Notes: generated by a model not told the origin, from the sequence alone. Counted from the first letter of the stretch, positions 7,285 to 16,518 are shown. The stretch: DNA of 32,251 bases from an uncultured Oscillospiraceae bacterium (GCA_900540865.1 UQHH01000025.1:1-32251); one strand, 5' to 3'. A program made the numbers and translations.

Positions 7285-9357
7285 TTACAGCACGCCCCTG
7301 TAATAAAGGCCGCGCGTAAATGGCTCCGCTATGCACTTTTTTTCCTGAAAAAGCCGGAATATTTCCTCTTTTTCCACACGGTTTTCCACAGAAAAACGCA
7401 GTACGGCAAAATCCGCGTGGGAAAAACCGGCTATTTTGTCAAATACGCAAAGCGGTACGCAGTTTAAAACCTCTGTACAATTATAATCGCATTGCATCGG
7501 AAATTTTTCGCGCTTCCTGTCGGTAAGCTGCCGGTTGTGTTTACAGGAGGAACAATCTGCTTTCCCGTTTTTAGCGGGGCAATTCCTCGTAAGCATCAGC
7601 GGCAGCCGCCCGTAAGCAAGAAAACCGCGCGGGATTATACCTTTCAGCGCGCTCGTTTTCTTTTCCGTCAGCTCAAAGGACGTCTCCACGTCACGAACGC
7701 CCCAAAGGCGCAGCTGTTCAGCCGACAGGCTGTTCATGATGTTGAGCCCAAAGCCGCCGTGAACGGTAAACCCGAGCTCCTTTGCCAGTGGGATTGCCCC
7801 AATGTTCTGCGCAAGCGCGTGCGTAACGCCGAGCGACCCTGCTCTTTTAAGCTGGGATAGGATTTGCTGTTCCCGCCCGAACATACCGCGCGGGATTTCA
7901 ACCGCCAGAGGGAACCCCTCCTTTACTAGGCGGGAAAGCTTGTCTGCGGGCGTATAAAGCGGAACATAGACAAGCTCGCACTGCTTAAAGCAGGCGGGAA
8001 TGTCGGCGTCGGCAAAACGGGCGCGTACGGCAAGCTCCCTTTGCCCTGTGCGGTGTTCGGGCAGGGTGGTTTTTATATCCTCAAAATGCAGCGGGGCGCG
8101 CAGTGCGCGCGCCTGCTCCAGCTTTGTTAAAGCCTCCCGCCGCATCCCGTTGATTTGGGACAGGGGAAGCGATAGCCCCTCGCCGATTTCACACCGCACG
8201 TCGCGGCACGCAAAAGGAGTCCCGCCCGTTTTTTCGAGCTGGACGACGCATTTGGAAGCGTCTAGCGGCGCGTTAAAAGCAGGCTGAGGAAGCGCTCCTT
8301 CCACAGTTGCCTCATGGGATTCCAAGTCGCATGCGGTAAGCCTTGCGGGGCGTCCTTCTTCTATATGGAGCGAAAAGCTTACGGGTATCCGCTGCTTTTC
8401 ATCCTTATACTGCGCCCTGATATGTGAAAGCAAAGCAGGCTGTGCGCTTACCACATCCTCTTTCGTCCGGGTGCCGAACATCTCCCGGCCAAGCTGTTTT
8501 TCATAATACCCGTCGGTAAAGCCGGAGCGTGAAAATACCTGCTCTAAAAGCTTTGTATCCTCATACGGCAGAAAACCGTGGTCCACGGCCTTTTTCGCCG
8601 CCGCAACGGAGGCCGCGACGTATTCGGGGCGCTTCATACGCCCTTCGATTTTAAAGCTTTGAACGCCCAGGCCGCGCAGCTCACCCAGGTGATGGAGCAG
8701 GGATAAATCCCGAAGGCTCAAATCATGCCCTGTCCCGCCCTGTACGGAAAACGGCAGGCGGCAAGGCTGGGCGCACTGCCCGCGGTTGCCGCTGCGCCCG
8801 CCGAGAAGCGCGCTGAAATAGCACTGGCCGGAAACGCTCATGCAAAGCGCGCCGTGCACAAATACCTCCAGCTCTATCGGGCAGCTTTCTGCAATTTCCG
8901 CAATCTCTTCCTTTGAAAGCTCCCTTGCGAGCACTACGCGGGAAAAGCCCTGCCGGTAAAGCTCCCGCGCGCCCCCTGGCGTGTGGACGGACATCTGCGT
9001 AGAGCCGTGCAGCCGAAGGGAGGGGCATGCGCCGCGTATAAAAGAGGCAAGGCCTATATCCTGCACGATGACCGCGTCGACCGGCAGGGAACAGGCCTCT
9101 TTCACCGTTTGCACGGCGTCGTTCATTTCGTCGTCTGTTAAAAGCGTGTTGAGCGCAAGATACACCTTTACCCCGCGCGCATGGCAGTAATAAACAGCCG
9201 TTTCCAGCTCCTGCCTGTCAAAGTTCTGCGCGGATGACCGCGCGCTGTACCGCTTCGCGCCGATATACACCGCATCCGCACCGCTGCGCACGGCGGCGGT
9301 GAGCGACTCCATGGAGCCTGCGGGCGCTAAAATTTCCGGGTTCAGGCTCTTACTCAT
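7285..9357 (-). CDS. Peptidase U32-family protein with DUF3656 (RlhA-like)
   Basis: A 690-residue member of the U32 family, long form. The TIM-barrel-like U32 domain occupies about residues 8-290 (PEILAPAGSMESL, GADAVYIG, VFVHGALCMSVSGQCY, SGNRGQCAQPC, FKIEGRMK). A DUF3656-type region and a second U32-like part follow, with a cysteine cluster near 600-640 (CPAKNGKADCSSCKHN and CDYNCTEVLNCVPLC) that may bind a cluster or zinc. In E. coli the long U32 protein RlhA hydroxylates C2501 of 23S rRNA and shorter TrhP hydroxylates tRNA U34; despite the name, peptidase activity is doubtful. The domain layout is closest to RlhA. The start overlaps the zapA stop codon (ATGA), so it is translationally coupled to zapA, a very common clostridial arrangement. 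Confidence 0.88.
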   Translation of the reverse strand: MSKSLNPEILAPAGSMESLTAAVRSGADAVYIGAKRYSARSSAQNFDRQELETAVYYCHARGVKVYLALNTLLTDDEMNDAVQTVKEACSLPVDAVIVQDIGLASFIRGACPSLRLHGSTQMSVHTPGGARELYRQGFSRVVLARELSKEEIAEIAESCPIELEVFVHGALCMSVSGQCYFSALLGGRSGNRGQCAQPCRLPFSVQGGTGHDLSLRDLSLLHHLGELRGLGVQSFKIEGRMKRPEYVAASVAAAKKAVDHGFLPYEDTKLLEQVFSRSGFTDGYYEKQLGREMFGTRTKEDVVSAQPALLSHIRAQYKDEKQRIPVSFSLHIEEGRPARLTACDLESHEATVEGALPQPAFNAPLDASKCVVQLEKTGGTPFACRDVRCEIGEGLSLPLSQINGMRREALTKLEQARALRAPLHFEDIKTTLPEHRTGQRELAVRARFADADIPACFKQCELVYVPLYTPADKLSRLVKEGFPLAVEIPRGMFGREQQILSQLKRAGSLGVTHALAQNIGAIPLAKELGFTVHGGFGLNIMNSLSAEQLRLWGVRDVETSFELTEKKTSALKGIIPRGFLAYGRLPLMLTRNCPAKNGKADCSSCKHNRQLTDRKREKFPMQCDYNCTEVLNCVPLCVFDKIAGFSHADFAVLRFSVENRVEKEEIFRLFQEKKCIAEPFTRGLYYRGVL

Positions 9358-10007
9358 CTGTTGTCAAAGAAGCTCAGCATTTCGTCCTCTGTCGCGGGGT
9401 CCTGAAAATCCTCGCGGCGGTATTCCTCGCTGATTTTGTCGTTATCCTGGTAATTGATTTTCGGCAGGGGCTGCTGCTGCGGCCTTTGCTGCGGTACCCC
9501 GCGCTGCGCGCCGGGCTGGTAATAGCCGTTTTGGTTCCTCTGGCGGCTGTCGCCCGGGCGTGCCTGCCGCTGTTGCTGGCGCTGCTGCCCCGGCTGCGGC
9601 TGGTTTTTCTGCTGCGCGGGGCGGGCGGCGTTTTGCGCGGCCGTAAGCTCAGCCTTGAGCTCCTCAATGCGCGCGTGCAGGCCCTGCTTTTCTTCCTTGA
9701 GCTGCCCGTTTTCTACCGCAAAGCCCTCGAGGCTTTCCTTTGCCTTCTGCTCCGCTGCCACGCATTCCTCATTTCGTTTTAAAAGCTCCGCCGTGACCTT
9801 CTTTTCCTTTTCAAGCTCGTCGCAGTAATTGAGCGCGGCGAGCACTGTGGCCATGGAATTTGAAAGGTTATGGTGCTCCTTTTCAAGCGCCGCGATGCGC
9901 TCGTCCACAATCGTGCAGATATGCGCGATATATTCCCTGTCCTCATCGGCGCTGATGACGAACTCCGTATTGTTGATTTTGCATTTTATTCTATTTTTAC
10001 CACCCAT
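9354..10007 (-). CDS. zapA: ZapA-like cell division protein with long low-complexity tail
   Basis: ZapA proteins bundle FtsZ filaments at the Z-ring. Residues about 1-85 form the ZapA domain (IKCKINNTEFVISADEDREY, VDERIAALEK, NSMATVLAALNYCDELEK), followed by a coiled coil to about residue 140, a Gln/Pro/Arg/Gly-rich disordered stretch (about 145-190) and a short acidic C-terminus ending DEMLSFFDNR. At 217 residues it is about twice the usual ZapA length. I choose the ATG at 10007 (MGGKNRIKCK), with AAAGGGTG about 8 nt upstream; an in-frame ATG at 10061 would add an implausible 18 residues without RBS. It is the first gene of zapA-U32-dut, with its stop overlapping the next start. Confidence 0.88.
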   Translation of the reverse strand: MGGKNRIKCKINNTEFVISADEDREYIAHICTIVDERIAALEKEHHNLSNSMATVLAALNYCDELEKEKKVTAELLKRNEECVAAEQKAKESLEGFAVENGQLKEEKQGLHARIEELKAELTAAQNAARPAQQKNQPQPGQQRQQQRQARPGDSRQRNQNGYYQPGAQRGVPQQRPQQQPLPKINYQDNDKISEEYRREDFQDPATEDEMLSFFDNR

Positions 10008-10091
10008 AAAGCTCACCCTTTTCGTTTGATGTGCGCCAAAGGCTGGAGCCACGGCGCGCAAGGCTGTACGGTTTCATGTGTATTCACGGTT

Positions 10092-10120
10092 ATTATAATA
10101 TATCCGCAGCAAAGTTTAAA
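10092..10120 (-). promoter_or_regulatory. Likely promoter of zapA-U32-dut
   Basis: On the minus strand: -10 TATAAT (10092-10097), 17-nt spacer and a weak -35 TTTAAA (10115-10120). Confidence 0.5.
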
Positions 10121-10237
10121 GGGATTTGCACAAATTTTTGGAGCGTAACATAATTTTTCCTCTTTTCAGGTACCTTAATAGAAGGCGTTTTTCCTAACAC
10201 GATGATTGTTTTTCCTTTAGAAAAAGGCAAGTTCCTG

Positions 10238-10266
10238 TTGAAATAGAGCCGCGCGGGTAGTATAAT
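10238..10266 (+). promoter_or_regulatory. Promoter of the glycogen phosphorylase operon
   Basis: -35 TTGAAA (10238-10243), 17-nt spacer, perfect -10 TATAAT (10261-10266). The start site is predicted near 10273, giving a leader of about 85 nt. An in-frame ATG at 10277 almost coincides with the start site, which favours the ATG at 10358. Confidence 0.82.
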
Positions 10267-10357
10267 ATAAAATACTATGCGGTTTTTTCGGGTAGAATTA
10301 AAAACGCATGAAAAAGGGATACAATCCACTTTTAAAATCCAGGAGGAAGTAGTATTT

Positions 10358-12754
10358 ATGACGGATTACAATCTGACGGCGCAGCAGGCGCAGGAGCTCA
10401 TTGAACAGAAGCTCTCCCACAATTTCGGGGTGACGCCGGCCGAGGCGACAGACGAGCATTTTTACAAGGCGACGGCGCTCGTCGTGCGCGACCTGATGAG
10501 CAAGGGCTATGCCGATTTTCATGACAGGCAGGTACAGCAGGGTAAGAAAACGGTTTATTACCTATGCATGGAATTTTTGATGGGACGTTCCCTCAAAAAC
10601 AACCTATATAACTTAAATATTGATAACGCCGTATCGAAGGCGCTTTTAAATCTTGGCGTAAAGCTTGAAAATATTTACGAGCAGGAGCCCGACGCGGGGC
10701 TCGGCAACGGCGGCCTGGGAAGGCTTGCCGCGTGCTTTCTGGACGGGCTTGCGTCGCAGGCGTACCCGTCGATGGGTTATTCCCTGCGCTATGAATACGG
10801 TATATTCAGCCAGAAGCTGATTGACGGCTGGCAGACCGAGCTGCCCGATTTCTGGCTGCCGGGCGGAAGCGTTTGGCTGCAGGGCCATCCGGAAAAGGCA
10901 ATTGAGGTTTCCTTTAACGGGCATGTACAGGAAAGCTGGCGCGACGGCTACCACAGTGTTGAAGTGGCAGACGCGGACACCGTGCAGGCTATTCCGTACG
11001 ACATGCTCGTCGCGGGCAAGGACGGCAAGGGCTTAAGCCGCCTGCGCCTTTGGGCGGCGGAGTCGAAGGCGTTCGACATGCAGCTGTTTAACGACGGCGA
11101 ATATATCCGCGCGATGGAGCGCAACGCCATGGCGGAAACCATTACAAAGGTGCTCTATCCCGGGGACAACCACACAGAAGGCAAGAGCCTGCGGTTAAAC
11201 CAGCAGTATTTCCTCGTTTCGGCGACGATTCAGGATATTATCAGGCGCCACCTGCGCCATAACCGGTCGCTCGACAATCTGCCGGAGCTCGTATCCATCC
11301 ATTTGAACGACACGCATCCGGTGCTCGCAATCCCTGAAATCATGCGCATTATGCTCGACGAGTGCGGCTACGACTGGGATAAGGCGTGGGACATCGTAAC
11401 GCGCACGGTCGCTTACACCAACCATACCGTCATGCGCGAGGCGCTCGAATGCTGGAGCGAGGATATGTTCCGCCAGAAGCTGCCCCGCATTTACCAGATT
11501 ATAGAGGAGCTAAACAAACGCTTCTGCGCGCAGCTCCACCAGATGGGCGTCGACGGCTACCAAGTCGGCAGGATGGCCATTTTGAACGACGGCATCGTCC
11601 GTATGGCGAACCTTGCCGTAATGGCAAGCTTTTCAGTCAACGGCGTGTCCGCCCTGCACAGCGAAATTTTAAAGGATACCGTCTTCCACGATTTTTATAC
11701 GGTTATGCCGCAGAAGTTCACAAACGTTACAAACGGCATCGCGCACAGGCGCTGGCTCAACCAGTCGAACCCGGGGCTGTCGGGCCTGCTTACGGAGCTC
11801 ATTGGCGACGGCTATGTGAACGACGCGTCACAGCTTACAAAGCTTCTGGACTATGAGAATGATACGGCTGTGCTTGAAAGGCTTGCTGCTGTCAAACGCC
11901 AGAATAAGCTCAGGATGGCGAAATATATCAAGGATCACAACGGAATTACGGTTGACCCGGATTCTATTTTCGACGTGCAGGTCAAGCGCCTGCACGAATA
12001 TAAAAGGCAGCTGATGAACGCGCTGCATATCCTGACGACCTACCAGTGGCTGCGCGAGAACCCGAACGCGGATTTCGTACCCAAGACGTATATCTTCGGC
12101 GCGAAGGCGGCGCCCGGCTACTATTTCGCAAAGCAGATTATCCAGTTCATTGTAGCACTCTCGAACAAAATCAACAGCGACCCGTCGGTAAACAAGAAAT
12201 TAAAGGTCGTGTATCTGGAGGATTACCGCGTAACGGTCGCGGAAAAGCTTATCCCCGCGGCGGAGATAAGCGAGCAGATTTCGCTTGCCGGAACAGAGGC
12301 CAGCGGAACGAGCAATATGAAGTTTATGATTAACGGCGCTTTGACGCTCGGTACGCTCGACGGCGCGAACGTGGAAATCCACGACGCGGTCGGCAGGGAG
12401 AATATGTTCCTGTTCGGTATGACTACGCCTGAGGTCGAAGCGATTAAAAAGCAGGGCTACCATCCGCAGGTGTATTACCAGAACAACCATATCATCCGGA
12501 AGGCTGTCGACGAAATCAATACGACCCGCTTTACCTCAATTGCGAATTCCCTGATTGGAAGCGACCCTTATATGGTGCTTGCCGACTTCGCGGACTACTC
12601 CAAGGCGCAGCAGGAGGCTTCGCAGGCGTATTTGAACCCGCAGCATTGGAACAGGATGTCGCTTGTCAATATCGCGAAATCCGGTATTTTTGCGGCGGAC
12701 AGGGCAATCCGCGATTACGCGCAGGGCATTTGGAGCTTAAGCCCGGTGGAGTAA
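10358..12754 (+). CDS. glgP: Glycogen/alpha-glucan phosphorylase
   Basis: Releases glucose 1-phosphate from the non-reducing ends of glycogen or maltodextrin by phosphorolysis, using PLP as cofactor (GT35). The 798 residues show QEPDAGLGNGGLGRLAACFL near the N-terminus, VSIHLNDTHP in the middle, QVKRLHEYKRQLMN, and the C-terminal PLP-site block EASGTSNMKFMINGALTLGT with the Schiff-base lysine in NMKFM. The start is the ATG at 10358, with AGGAGG at 10341-10346; the longer reading from 10277 lacks an RBS. It opens a plus-strand operon followed by a GH13 enzyme and a PLP-pathway kinase. Confidence 0.97.
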   Translation: MTDYNLTAQQAQELIEQKLSHNFGVTPAEATDEHFYKATALVVRDLMSKGYADFHDRQVQQGKKTVYYLCMEFLMGRSLKNNLYNLNIDNAVSKALLNLGVKLENIYEQEPDAGLGNGGLGRLAACFLDGLASQAYPSMGYSLRYEYGIFSQKLIDGWQTELPDFWLPGGSVWLQGHPEKAIEVSFNGHVQESWRDGYHSVEVADADTVQAIPYDMLVAGKDGKGLSRLRLWAAESKAFDMQLFNDGEYIRAMERNAMAETITKVLYPGDNHTEGKSLRLNQQYFLVSATIQDIIRRHLRHNRSLDNLPELVSIHLNDTHPVLAIPEIMRIMLDECGYDWDKAWDIVTRTVAYTNHTVMREALECWSEDMFRQKLPRIYQIIEELNKRFCAQLHQMGVDGYQVGRMAILNDGIVRMANLAVMASFSVNGVSALHSEILKDTVFHDFYTVMPQKFTNVTNGIAHRRWLNQSNPGLSGLLTELIGDGYVNDASQLTKLLDYENDTAVLERLAAVKRQNKLRMAKYIKDHNGITVDPDSIFDVQVKRLHEYKRQLMNALHILTTYQWLRENPNADFVPKTYIFGAKAAPGYYFAKQIIQFIVALSNKINSDPSVNKKLKVVYLEDYRVTVAEKLIPAAEISEQISLAGTEASGTSNMKFMINGALTLGTLDGANVEIHDAVGRENMFLFGMTTPEVEAIKKQGYHPQVYYQNNHIIRKAVDEINTTRFTSIANSLIGSDPYMVLADFADYSKAQQEASQAYLNPQHWNRMSLVNIAKSGIFAADRAIRDYAQGIWSLSPVE

Positions 12755-12775
12755 AAAGGACAAACGCGGGCACAG

Positions 12776-12804
12776 CTTCCCCCGGCGGCATAATATAGGG
12801 GAAG
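12776..12804 (+). other. Intercistronic hairpin between glgP and the GH13 gene
   Basis: CTTCCCC (12776-12782) and GGGGAAG (12798-12804) form a perfect 7-bp stem with a 15-nt loop. Only a weak T-rich stretch follows, so it is more likely an mRNA-stabilising or attenuating hairpin than a full terminator. Confidence 0.45.
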
Positions 12805-12831
12805 GTTTATTTCAGCGAAAGGGATGGGAGT

Positions 12832-14694
12832 ATGAACGTTCCATTTGATTCGAGAAACAGCTTTTACCGCAGCCCGATGGGCGCTGTGGAAGAGGGGACG
12901 CAGATTCATTTTAAAATTCTTGTTCCGCGCGCGCTCAACTGCGTGAACGCGGATTTAAGCATCAAGCACGATTTTGACGGCGACTGGACGCGCTGCAACA
13001 TGTTCTGGTGCGGCGCGGACGGTGACGGTTACGAAACCTGGGAATGCCACTATACGCCGGAAAAAATCGGCCTTTACTGGCACGGCTTCCGTTTGCATAC
13101 GAATGAGGGCATGCGTTTTATCGTGCCCGCGGGACCGGAGAAGAAGAGCGAAATTTGCCGCTCGCCGGGCGCCGCGTGGCAGATAACCTGCTACCAGAAG
13201 GGCTTTGAGACGCCGAAATGGCCGCTCGGCGGGGTCATGTACCAGATTTTCCCCGACCGGTTCCATTTTTCAGGCAAGCGCAAGGAAAACATCCCGCAGG
13301 ACAGAACGCTCCATGAGGACTGGTACGAAACGCCGGTCTGGCAGCCGAACGCACAGGGGGAAATTACGAACTCCGACTTCTTTATGGGCGACCTGGAAGG
13401 AATTACGCAGAAGCTCGACTATTTAGAGGAGCTCGGCGTGACCTGCATCTATTTAAATCCGGTGACGGAGGCATATTCCAACCACCGCTATGACACGGCG
13501 GATTACAGTAAAATCGACCCGCTGCTCGGCACGGAGGAGGACTTCAAAACACTCTGCGCCGAAGCGAAAAAACGCGGGATGCACGTAATAAACGACGGTG
13601 TGTTCAGCCATACGGGGTGCGACAGCGTTTACTTTAACCGCAAAGGGCGTTATGACAGTATAGGCGCGTATAACTCGCAGGAATCCCCGTATTCCAGCTG
13701 GTACCATTTCAGCCAGTGGCCGGACCAGTATAATTCCTGGTGGGGCTTTTATACCCTGCCGGAGGTCAACGAAACGGACCCGAAGTTTAATGAATACATC
13801 AACGGGAAAGACGGCATCGTGCGCAAATGGATGAAGGCCGGCAACAGCGGCTGGAGGCTCGACGTGGCAGACGAGCTGCCCGACGAGTTCCTGGAAAACC
13901 TGAGAAAGGCCGTCAAGGAGGAAAACCCTGAGGGCCTCGTCGTCGGCGAGGTCTGGGAGGACGCCTCCAACAAGGAAAGCTATGGGCACAGGAGGGCGTT
14001 CCTGCTCGGCAGCCAGCTCGACAGCGTCATGAACTACCCGTTCCGCGCGGCAATTCTCGATTTCCTGCGCGGCGCCGACGGCAGGGACGTGATGGAGCGC
14101 ATCATGTGCGTGGTGGAAAATTACCCAAAGCCGGTCTTGAACGTTTTAATGAACCTGCTCGGTACGCACGACACCGAGCGTGCGCTGACCGTGCTCGCGG
14201 GTGAGCCGCTAAACGGAAGGGACAGGGGCTGGCAGGCGTACACAAAGCTGACCGACCAGCAGTATGAGCGCGGTATCAAGCTGATGAAGGTCGCCGCCGG
14301 CATGCTTTATACGCTGCCGGGCTTCCCGTGCGTCTATTACGGCGACGAGGCGGGCATGCAGGGCTACCGCGACCCATTCAACCGCGCGTGCTACCCGTGG
14401 GGACGGGAAAACAAGGAGCTGCTCGGCTGGTTTCAGGAGCTTGGAAGGCTCAGGAAGGAATGCTCCGCGCTCAAGGAGGGCGACATCATCAACGCGTTTT
14501 CCAGCGGCAGGCATATTTCCTATGTGCGCCACGACAGCGACGGCGCGCTGTTCTGCGCTTTCAACGCAAGCTTCCAGGACGTGGCGATCGACATCCCGCC
14601 GGGATATTCCCACGGCAGGCTTTTGATGGGCACGAGCCTGCAAAACGGCAAGGTTATCATTCCCGCGCTTGGCTGCGCGTTTATTGAAATTTGA
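12832..14694 (+). CDS. GH13 alpha-amylase-family enzyme (cyclomaltodextrinase/neopullulanase-like)
   Basis: A 620-residue retaining alpha-glucan hydrolase. Residues about 1-125 are an N-terminal beta-sandwich resembling CBM34 or similar. The (beta/alpha)8 barrel begins at MYQIFPDRF (about 138). The four conserved GH13 regions are visible: DGVFSHTG (I), GWRLDVADE with the nucleophile Asp344 (II), GEVWED with acid/base Glu373 (III), and LLGTHDTERA with Asp447 (IV). There is no signal peptide, so it acts in the cytoplasm, probably hydrolysing maltodextrins, cyclodextrins or limit-dextrin branches left by the phosphorylase upstream. Exact specificity (neopullulanase, cyclomaltodextrinase, alpha-glucosidase) cannot be read from the sequence. 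GGGAG lies just before the ATG. It shares the glgP operon. Confidence 0.9.
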   Translation: MNVPFDSRNSFYRSPMGAVEEGTQIHFKILVPRALNCVNADLSIKHDFDGDWTRCNMFWCGADGDGYETWECHYTPEKIGLYWHGFRLHTNEGMRFIVPAGPEKKSEICRSPGAAWQITCYQKGFETPKWPLGGVMYQIFPDRFHFSGKRKENIPQDRTLHEDWYETPVWQPNAQGEITNSDFFMGDLEGITQKLDYLEELGVTCIYLNPVTEAYSNHRYDTADYSKIDPLLGTEEDFKTLCAEAKKRGMHVINDGVFSHTGCDSVYFNRKGRYDSIGAYNSQESPYSSWYHFSQWPDQYNSWWGFYTLPEVNETDPKFNEYINGKDGIVRKWMKAGNSGWRLDVADELPDEFLENLRKAVKEENPEGLVVGEVWEDASNKESYGHRRAFLLGSQLDSVMNYPFRAAILDFLRGADGRDVMERIMCVVENYPKPVLNVLMNLLGTHDTERALTVLAGEPLNGRDRGWQAYTKLTDQQYERGIKLMKVAAGMLYTLPGFPCVYYGDEAGMQGYRDPFNRACYPWGRENKELLGWFQELGRLRKECSALKEGDIINAFSSGRHISYVRHDSDGALFCAFNASFQDVAIDIPPGYSHGRLLMGTSLQNGKVIIPALGCAFIEI

Positions 14695-14729
14695 TGCATC
14701 ACCGGCAGTAAAAGAAAGAGGATGGCGGT

Positions 14730-15569
14730 ATGGCAGAGTTCAGGCAAAAAAGGATGGCGGTCGTAAACGACTTTTCGGGCTTCGGAAGATGCTCGCTGAC
14801 CGTGTCCCTGCCTGTCGTTTCGGCGGCGGGTATCGAGTGCTGCGCTTTGCCGACCGCCATTTTTTCGAATCATACGGGCTATCCGGTCTATTTTTTTGAC
14901 GACTACACCGAAAAAATGGAGCCGTTTATTGAGAGATGGCGGAAGCTGGGGCTTGCCTTTGACGGCATCTACACGGGCTTTCTCGGCTCAAAACGCCAAA
15001 TCGATATCGTCATGCGTTTTATCAAGGCCTTTAAAACGGCTCGGACGAAGGTAATCGTAGACCCCGTAATGGGCGACCACGGCAGGCTCTATGCCACATA
15101 CACGGAAGAAATGTGCAGCGAAATGAAACAGCTTGTCTGCCTTGCGGACATCCTTACACCGAACCTGACGGAAGCTTGCATTTTGACCGGCACCTCGTAC
15201 CGCGCGGCGCCGTGGGACAGGGAAGAGCTTGCGCGTATGGCGCGCGCGCTTTGTGAAATGGGCGCGAAAAAGGTGGTCATTACAGGGATTTCCCGCGGGC
15301 AGGAGCTTACGAACTTTCTATACGAGCAAAACGGGGGAGAGGGCGAAAGCCTCTGTACGGTCAGCGGCCTCAGGGTAGGCGGGGAACGCGCCGGGACGGG
15401 CGACGTGTTTTCCTCCATCATTGCCGCAGACATGGTAAACGGGCTCGCGTTCAGGGAATCCGTCATCCGTGCGGGCCGGTTCATCGCGCGCGCCTCCCGC
15501 TACTCCGACGAGCTGGGCGTTCCATCGCAGGAGGGCATTTGCTTTGAACCGTTTTTAAAAGAGCTGTAA
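14730..15569 (+). CDS. pdxY: Pyridoxal/pyridoxamine kinase (PdxY/PdxK-like, ribokinase superfamily)
   Basis: Phosphorylates B6 vitamers for PLP salvage. The 279 residues show RMAVVNDFSGFGRCSL at the N-terminus, PTAIFSNHTGY (substrate loop), KVIVDPVMGDHG, ILTPNLTEACILTG, and the anion-hole block GERAGTGDVFSSII with the catalytic Asp of PfkB-type kinases. The ATG at 14730 has GAGG 9 nt upstream; Met9 is an alternative without proper spacing. It sits 35 nt after the GH13 gene in the glycogen phosphorylase operon. Glycogen phosphorylase is PLP-dependent, so cofactor supply may be tied to enzyme synthesis; that link is inference. The sequence does not separate PdxY from PdxK function. Confidence 0.9.
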   Translation: MAEFRQKRMAVVNDFSGFGRCSLTVSLPVVSAAGIECCALPTAIFSNHTGYPVYFFDDYTEKMEPFIERWRKLGLAFDGIYTGFLGSKRQIDIVMRFIKAFKTARTKVIVDPVMGDHGRLYATYTEEMCSEMKQLVCLADILTPNLTEACILTGTSYRAAPWDREELARMARALCEMGAKKVVITGISRGQELTNFLYEQNGGEGESLCTVSGLRVGGERAGTGDVFSSIIAADMVNGLAFRESVIRAGRFIARASRYSDELGVPSQEGICFEPFLKEL

Positions 15570-15590
15570 GCCGGATGGAGGGCGAACCAT

Positions 15591-15845
15591 ATGGAAGAGA
15601 AGAAATATAAACATAAGCTCAACATGCTGGGACCGGGCAGTATTATGAGTAAAATTATTACGGTGCTCTTTGCGGCGGCGGTCGTGCTCTATTTTACCGG
15701 CAACAGGCTCTGGGCATATATTACGGGCGGCGTTTCCGTTATCCTGCTCTTTATCCTGCTGGTATTGCTTGCGGTCGAGCAGCACCAGGACAGAGTCCTC
15801 ACAAAGCAGCAGCTGGAGGAAAACGAAAGGAATCACGAATATTAA
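15591..15845 (+). CDS. Small membrane protein, unknown function
   Basis: I do not recognise this 84-residue protein. A basic N-terminus (MEEKKYKHKLNML) is followed by two hydrophobic segments, about residues 21-38 (IITVLFAAAVVLYFTG) and 42-63 (YITGGVSVILLFILLVLLAV), and a charged tail (HQDRVLTKQQLEENERNHEY). GGAG lies about 11 nt before the ATG. It is 21 nt downstream of the kinase and ends just before a strong terminator, so it is the last gene of the glgP operon. Any role in that operon is unknown. Confidence 0.75.
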   Translation: MEEKKYKHKLNMLGPGSIMSKIITVLFAAAVVLYFTGNRLWAYITGGVSVILLFILLVLLAVEQHQDRVLTKQQLEENERNHEY

Positions 15846-15884
15846 GCCTTGGAACGCGCCTGCACGCTAAACTTACATTTGTTT

Positions 15885-15920
15885 AAAAAACGGCATAGCC
15901 ATTGTGCTATGCCGTTTTTT
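15885..15920. terminator. Bidirectional terminator closing the glgP operon
   Basis: A perfect 9-bp stem CGGCATAGC/GCTATGCCG with a 6-nt loop, flanked by six A on the left and six T on the right. It can also serve the minus-strand gene at 16009. Confidence 0.92.
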
Positions 15921-16008
15921 ATGATTTTTAAATTATGTCCATATACCTGTTGGAATTTCAGGAATAGCTTTTATGTATTCACTTTATTTATACCTTGTAT
16001 ATGAAGTA

Positions 16009-16416
16009 TTACGGCTTTTCCTTGCCGCAGCCGCAGGTTCCCACATAATTTTGATTGATTTTTCCGCAGCTGGGGCAGGCCCATTCATTTGCTCCTGCAT
16101 GTTTTTTTACATGCCCTGGGTCCTGAAAAACAGGCGCTGCCGGTGCGGAACCGGACATAGGAGGTTCTGTATGCGCCGGCTCACCATGCGGCGGCGTTTT
16201 GTCCTCCTTTAGGCTGGAAAGCTGGTTTGAAATCTTGTCTAAACTGTCCAGGACATTTGCGAAAAATACAAAAACCAGGGTTAATATAGCCGCTGAAACC
16301 CAGGTTTGCAGGGCAACAAAAAAATTGTTTGAAATAAATCCTAAAAATGCGCCTAACAATACTCCTGCGACTCCAATTATGACACTGACCCCGTAAAATA
16401 TACCGCCTTTGTTCAT
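16009..16416 (-). CDS. Membrane protein with C-terminal zinc ribbon, unknown function
   Basis: A 135-residue protein of no family I can name. It has two N-terminal hydrophobic segments (GVSVIIGVAGVLLGAFLGFI and WVSAAILTLVFVFFANVL), a short helical stretch, a Pro/Ala/Glu-rich linker, and a C-terminal zinc ribbon with CPSCGKIN and CGCGK. I choose the ATG at 16416 because AGGAGG sits 6 nt upstream; an in-frame ATG at 16437 precedes that RBS and has none of its own at proper distance. It diverges from the Crp/Fnr gene and shares the intergenic region that carries the 26-bp palindrome. Confidence 0.75.
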   Translation of the reverse strand: MNKGGIFYGVSVIIGVAGVLLGAFLGFISNNFFVALQTWVSAAILTLVFVFFANVLDSLDKISNQLSSLKEDKTPPHGEPAHTEPPMSGSAPAAPVFQDPGHVKKHAGANEWACPSCGKINQNYVGTCGCGKEKP

Positions 16417-16518
16417 TTTCTTCCTCCTTATAATCATATTTGGTTTTCTTTAAAAATCCTCCTTTTGGGTAAAATATGTTTCTGCCGCTTTACAAAACAG
16501 CAAATTTGTATTATTCTA

